Origin: Gammaproteobacteria bacterium
GTDB lineage: Bacteria; Pseudomonadota; Gammaproteobacteria; Pseudomonadales; JADFDG01
Direction of reading: 5' to 3'
NCBI GenBank assembly: GCA_018262975.1
Contig: JADFDG010000001.1
Location: 1 to 64,000, forward strand
Length of the DNA: 64,000 nucleotides
Made by a program: the position numbers and the translations under genes. This document shows positions 60,290-64,000 of the stretch, in pieces (position 1 is the first letter of the stretch; the number at the start of each line of letters is the position of its first letter). Under the pieces are notes generated by a model. That model did not search any database. It was not told the origin of the DNA and was given only the letters and a program-made list of their open reading frames with translations.

Positions 60290-61477
60290 CTACGACAGGC
60301 GGTTGCGGAAATCCTGGTAGCCGAAGCGACGATGCACTTTCAGTTGCTGGCCGTCCCAGGTGGCGATCGACGGGTGCTTGACCCCGTTGAACATGGTGGT
60401 TTTCACCATGGTGTAGTGCGCCATGTCGGCGAACACCACGCGGTCGCCTTCCCGCAAGGGTGCCCGGAAGGACCAGTCACCGATCACGTCGCCCGCCAGG
60501 CAGGTCATGCCCCCCAGGCGATAGGTGTGGGGAAATTCGCCCGGCTCGCCGGCGCCATGGATCGTGGGACGGTACGGCATCTCCAGCACGTCGGGCATGT
60601 GCGCGGTGGCGGAGGTATCGAGGATGGCGATCTGCATGCCGTTCTCGATCGTGTCCATCACGCTGGCCACCAGCACGCCGGTGTTCAGGCCCACCGCCTC
60701 GCCCGGCTCCAGGTAGACGTGCTCCAGATTGGGGTAGCGCGCCAGCACGCCGTTGAGCGTGTCGGCGAGCAGGTCGAGGTTGTAACCCGGCTTGGTGACG
60801 TGGTGGCCGCCGCCGCAGTTCAGGTAGCGCACCTTCGCCAGCATGTCGCCGTAGTTCTTCTCGAGGTGCTCGAGCACGCGCGCCAGCGTTTCCGAACCCT
60901 GCTGGCACATCACGTGAAAATGGATGCCGTCGAGCTCGCCGATGATGGCATCCACCTCTTTCGTGCGGATACAGCCCAGCCGCGAACCGGGCGCAGCCGG
61001 GTTGTACAGCGCCGTTTCCACCTCGCTATAGCCGGGGTTCACGCGCAGCGCGATATCGATCTTGCGCCCGTACTTCTGTTCGAACGCCCGCACCGCCGGC
61101 AGATGCTTGCGCAACTGCGACGGCGAGTTGAACACCACGTGGTCGGACAGCGCGAGGGTCTCCTGCATCTCCGTGTCGGTGAACGCCGGCGCATAGGTAT
61201 GCACTTCCTTGCGGAATTCCTCGCGCGCCAACTGCGCCTCGATCGGACCGGAGGCGCAGCAGCCGTCCAGGTACGGGCGCAGCACGTCGAAGGTGCTCCA
61301 CATGGAAAACCCCTTCAACGCCAGCAGCACGCGCGCCTTCGGCACCCGCTCCCGCACCGACGCCAGGATGCGCGCGTTGCGCTCCAGCAGGCGCGTATCG
61401 ACGACGAAGCACGGCGTCTCGACCGTGTTCCAGTCGAGATCGGTGATGGCGGTTTCGGGGATGACGTCGTAGGCCAT
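60290..61477 (-). CDS. nspC: carboxynorspermidine/carboxyspermidine decarboxylase
   Basis: The 395-residue PLP enzyme of the alanine racemase fold decarboxylates carboxy(nor)spermidine to (nor)spermidine. PLP-binding Lys55 lies in LLALKGFSMW, and further family segments are LRVNPGYSEV, LNCGGGHH and YLEPGEAVG. The ATG follows the dehydrogenase stop by one base, so the two genes are coupled. The product (spermidine or norspermidine) depends on the diamine used by the partner enzyme and is not decided by sequence alone. Confidence 0.94.
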   Translation of the reverse strand: MAYDVIPETAITDLDWNTVETPCFVVDTRLLERNARILASVRERVPKARVLLALKGFSMWSTFDVLRPYLDGCCASGPIEAQLAREEFRKEVHTYAPAFTDTEMQETLALSDHVVFNSPSQLRKHLPAVRAFEQKYGRKIDIALRVNPGYSEVETALYNPAAPGSRLGCIRTKEVDAIIGELDGIHFHVMCQQGSETLARVLEHLEKNYGDMLAKVRYLNCGGGHHVTKPGYNLDLLADTLNGVLARYPNLEHVYLEPGEAVGLNTGVLVASVMDTIENGMQIAILDTSATAHMPDVLEMPYRPTIHGAGEPGEFPHTYRLGGMTCLAGDVIGDWSFRAPLREGDRVVFADMAHYTMVKTTMFNGVKHPSIATWDGQQLKVHRRFGYQDFRNRLS

Positions 61478-61478
61478 G

Positions 61479-62684
61479 TCAGATCGGCAGCGGCTGGTCC
61501 GGGTACGTTTCCACCCAGGGCAGGCCGAGGGCGCCGATCTGCTGCATGAACGGCGTCGGGTCCATCTGCTCGACGTTCCACACGCCCTGCTTCTTCCATA
61601 CGCCATCCAGCAGCAGCTTGCCGCCGAGGGCCGCCGGCACGCCGGTGGTGTAGCTGATGGCCTGCGAACGCACTTCCTTCCAGCACTGGGCGTGGTCGCA
61701 CACGTTGTAGATGTAGTAGCGCTTGAACTTGCCGTCCTTCACGCCCTCGATCCAGCAACCGATGTTGGTCTTGCCCGAGTAGTTCTCGCCAAGCTCTTCC
61801 GGCTTGGGCAGCACCGCCTTGAGGAACTGCAGCGGGACGATTTCCTTGCCCTCGTACATCACCGGCTTGATCGAGGTCATGCCGACGTTCTCGAGCACGC
61901 GCAGGTGCGTCAGGTACTGCTGGCCGAAGGTCATCCAGAAGCGGATCTTCTTCAGGCCCTTGATGTTCTGCACCAGGGACTCGAGCTCCTCGTGGTACAT
62001 CAGGTACATGTCCTTCACGCCGCACTCGGCGAAATCGAACGGCGTGAACACCGACAGCGGGTCGGTTTCCTTCCACTGGCCGTTTTCCCAGTACTTGCCG
62101 CGCTGGGTGATCTCCCGGATGTTGATCTCCGGGTTGAAGTTGGTGGCGAACGCCTTGCCGTGGCTGCCGGCGTTGCAGTCCATGATGTCGATGGTGTGGA
62201 TCTCGTCGAAGTGGTTCTTCGCCGCCCACGCGCAGTAGATGTTGGTCTGGCCCGGGTCGAAGCCGCAGCCGAGGATGGCGGTGAGGCCGGCCTTCTCGAA
62301 GCGCTCGCGGTAGGCCCACTGCCAGCTGTACTCGAACTTGGCCTCGTCGATCGGCTCGTAGTTGGCCGTGTCGAGGTAGTGCACGCCGGCTTCCAGGCAG
62401 GCATCCATGATGGCCAGGTCCTGGTACGGCAGCGCGACGTTGATCACCAGCGCCGGCTGGAACTGGCGGATCAGGGCGACCGTGTTCTTCGGGTCATCGG
62501 CGTCCAGCGCGGCGGTGTGGATCTTCCGCCCGTGCATTTCCTCGATCTGCTTCGCGATCGCATCGCACTTCGACTTCGTGCGGCTGGCGAGCATGATGTC
62601 GGAATAGGTGTCTTTCATCATCGCGCACTTGTGGGCAACGACGCCGCCGACGCCACCGGCGCCGATGATCAGGACCTTCGACAT
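61479..62684 (-). CDS. carboxynorspermidine dehydrogenase (saccharopine dehydrogenase family)
   Basis: The 401-residue enzyme joins aspartate semialdehyde with a diamine and reduces the imine with NADPH to carboxy(nor)spermidine. A Rossmann motif IGAGGVGG lies at 7-14. Saccharopine-dehydrogenase family segments follow (GVHYLDTANYEPIDEAKFEY, GCGFDPGQTNIYC). It is directly upstream of nspC with a one-base gap, and is probably the first gene of that unit. It lies 56 bases after metZ on the same strand. Confidence 0.93.
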   Translation of the reverse strand: MSKVLIIGAGGVGGVVAHKCAMMKDTYSDIMLASRTKSKCDAIAKQIEEMHGRKIHTAALDADDPKNTVALIRQFQPALVINVALPYQDLAIMDACLEAGVHYLDTANYEPIDEAKFEYSWQWAYRERFEKAGLTAILGCGFDPGQTNIYCAWAAKNHFDEIHTIDIMDCNAGSHGKAFATNFNPEINIREITQRGKYWENGQWKETDPLSVFTPFDFAECGVKDMYLMYHEELESLVQNIKGLKKIRFWMTFGQQYLTHLRVLENVGMTSIKPVMYEGKEIVPLQFLKAVLPKPEELGENYSGKTNIGCWIEGVKDGKFKRYYIYNVCDHAQCWKEVRSQAISYTTGVPAALGGKLLLDGVWKKQGVWNVEQMDPTPFMQQIGALGLPWVETYPDQPLPI

Positions 62685-62740
62685 GGACTTCAGTTCTCCG
62701 TGGACTTGCGTTCGTGGTGATCGGTTGCCGTGCGCGTGGA

Positions 62741-63937
62741 TCAGAGCGCGGCCAGCCCGCGGGCGAGGTCGGCCTTGATGTCCTCGACATCCTCCAGGCC
62801 CACCGACACGCGGATCAGGTTCTCGGTGACGCCCATGCGCGCACGCTCGTCCTCGCTGACGCGACCATGGGTGGTGGACGCCGGGTGCGTGATGGTGCTG
62901 CGGACATCGCCGAGGTTAGCGGTGATGGATAACAGTTTCGTGGCATCGATGAAGCGCCACGCGGCGGCCCTGCCCTCGCCGTCGTGGCCGCGCACGCGGA
63001 ACGACAGCACGCCGCCGAAAAAGCCGCGCTGCTGGGCTTTTGCCAGCGCATGGTGCGGCGAATCCGGCAGGCCGGCGTAGAACACGTGGGTGACACCCGG
63101 CTGCGCCTGCAGCCACTCGGCCACGGCGAGCGCGCCGCGGGAGTGGGCCTCCATGCGCAGGCGCAGCGTCTCGAGGCCCTTGAGGAACACCCAGGCGTTG
63201 AACGCGCTCATGGTCGCGCCGGCCGAGCGCAGGAAACCGAGCACCTCGGTCATGTCCGCCTTGTTGCCGACCACCGCGCCACCGAGGCAGCGCCCCTGGC
63301 CATCGAGGTACTTGGTGGCCGAGTGGATGACGATGTGCGCACCCAGCGCCAGCGGCTGCTGCAGCGCCGGCGTGCACAGGCAGTTGTCCACCACCAGCTT
63401 CACGCCGGCCTTGTTGGCGATGGCCGCCAGGCGGGCGATGTCGGCCACGTCACCCAGCGGGTTCGACGGCGACTCGATGAACAGCAACCGGGTCTTCGGC
63501 GTGATGGCCGCTTCCCAGGCCGCGTAGTCGGTGAGGTGGACGAATGTGGAGCCGATGCCGAACTTGCCGAAGTACTTCGTCAGCAGCACCGGCGTGGTAC
63601 CGAATACGTTGCGCGAACAGACGACGTGGTCACCGGACTGGAGCAAAGCCGCGAAAGTCGCGGTGATTGCGGCCATGCCGGAAGCAAACGCCACGCCCTG
63701 CTCGCCTCCCTCCAGCGCCGCCAGGCGTTGCTCGAAGCTGGCTACCGTGGGGTTGCTGAAACGCGAGTAGACATAGCCCGGCTCGGTACCGCCGAAGCGC
63801 GCGGCCGCCTCCGCCGCGCTGCCGTAGGCAAAGCTCGACGTCAGGAATACCGGGTCGCCGTGGGACTGCAACTCGGTACGGAGTTGCCCCTCGCGGATGG
63901 CGAGAGTGTCGAAGCGGCGGGAAAGTTCGTCGGTCAC
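62741..63937 (-). CDS. metZ: O-succinylhomoserine sulfhydrylase
   Basis: The 398-residue PLP enzyme of the Cys/Met metabolism family makes homocysteine from O-succinylhomoserine and sulfide. PLP Lys209 is in SATKYLDGQG; the family segments YSRFSNPTV, GMAAITAT and ESPSNP are present. Position and sequence fit MetZ rather than MetB, but cystathionine gamma-synthase is close. GTG at 63937 starts it, 7 bases after the preceding gene stop. It feeds methionine and hence S-adenosylmethionine. Confidence 0.88.
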   Translation of the reverse strand: MTDELSRRFDTLAIREGQLRTELQSHGDPVFLTSSFAYGSAAEAAARFGGTEPGYVYSRFSNPTVASFEQRLAALEGGEQGVAFASGMAAITATFAALLQSGDHVVCSRNVFGTTPVLLTKYFGKFGIGSTFVHLTDYAAWEAAITPKTRLLFIESPSNPLGDVADIARLAAIANKAGVKLVVDNCLCTPALQQPLALGAHIVIHSATKYLDGQGRCLGGAVVGNKADMTEVLGFLRSAGATMSAFNAWVFLKGLETLRLRMEAHSRGALAVAEWLQAQPGVTHVFYAGLPDSPHHALAKAQQRGFFGGVLSFRVRGHDGEGRAAAWRFIDATKLLSITANLGDVRSTITHPASTTHGRVSEDERARMGVTENLIRVSVGLEDVEDIKADLARGLAAL

Positions 63938-63944
63938 GTCGTCA

Positions 63945-64000
63945 TCACCGGGTGATGTGGAGGTCCATCTGCATCAGGGCCAGCTCGCGGTCGCGCTCGG
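63945..64000 (-). CDS. C-terminal end of an upstream gene, partial
   Basis: Reading the minus strand into the right edge gives the last 17 or so codons: ERDRELALMQMDLHITR then TGA at 63947-63945. The rest is outside the window. In some gammaproteobacteria purF precedes metZ, so this could be the end of PurF; the visible tail is too short to decide. The stop lies 7 bases before the metZ start, so the genes are probably co-transcribed. Confidence 0.5.
   Translation of the reverse strand, partial: ERDRELALMQMDLHITR

Noticed and set aside
1-64000. CRISPR arrays, tRNA or rRNA genes
   Set aside because: No regularly spaced repeat series and no cloverleaf or rRNA-like conserved stretch was recognised on either strand.

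Overview
The window is very GC-rich, gene-dense bacterial DNA. It looks like a gammaproteobacterial hydrocarbon/lipid-oxidising chromosome. Supporting signs are two AlkB-type alkane monooxygenases, acyl-CoA dehydrogenase, ligase and acyl-CoA-binding protein, two DUF2324 metal-dependent hydrolases with a Baeyer-Villiger-like monooxygenase, an OxyR-type ahpC promoter, a GlyGly-CTERM-like protein and a carboxynorspermidine polyamine route. A Nevskiales/Xanthomonadales-like host is an inference from gene content, not a proven identity. No rRNA, tRNA or CRISPR array was recognised.

Positions 1-6683 form a defence/accessory island. The right end of an IS21-family element (istB plus terminal repeats) is inserted after codon 52 of hsdM, the modification gene of a type I restriction system. 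Upstream on the same strand are a nucleotidyltransferase (AbiEii-like), its winged-helix partner, hsdR and a MazG-like pyrophosphohydrolase, all tightly spaced. Two different VapBC toxin-antitoxin pairs follow. From 6688 to 13108 come a beta-lactamase-fold lipoprotein, a TetR-GMC oxidoreductase group, and a DMT exporter with a divergent LysR regulator.

From 13127 to 24932 lies lipid/hydrocarbon oxidation: alkB with a divergent AraC regulator, hydrolase, nucleoside deoxyribosyltransferase, SelO, a second AraC regulator, and a cluster of two DUF2324 proteins, a flavin monooxygenase and an SDR under a divergent TetR. From 25005 to 41637 are a hybrid sensor kinase, a second alkB, cytochromes c' and b561, an acyl-CoA dehydrogenase coupled to a thioredoxin-like protein, a GlyGly-CTERM-like protein, a molybdopterin oxidoreductase, an MpaB-like oxygenase, a diguanylate cyclase, a membrane di-iron hydroxylase and secreted proteins of unknown role.

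From 41721 to 48789 are ahpCF with an OxyR-like operator, a PQQ-dependent sugar dehydrogenase, an HPF-like ribosome protein, a LysR regulator, a tandem glutaredoxin-fold protein and an SDR. From 49020 to 53738 are an HSL-type esterase, acyl-CoA-binding protein, acyl-CoA synthetase and two secreted proteins. The rest is HrpB helicase, the MoxR-DUF58-transglutaminase operon, the two-gene carboxynorspermidine pathway, metZ, and the last codons of an unidentified upstream gene.
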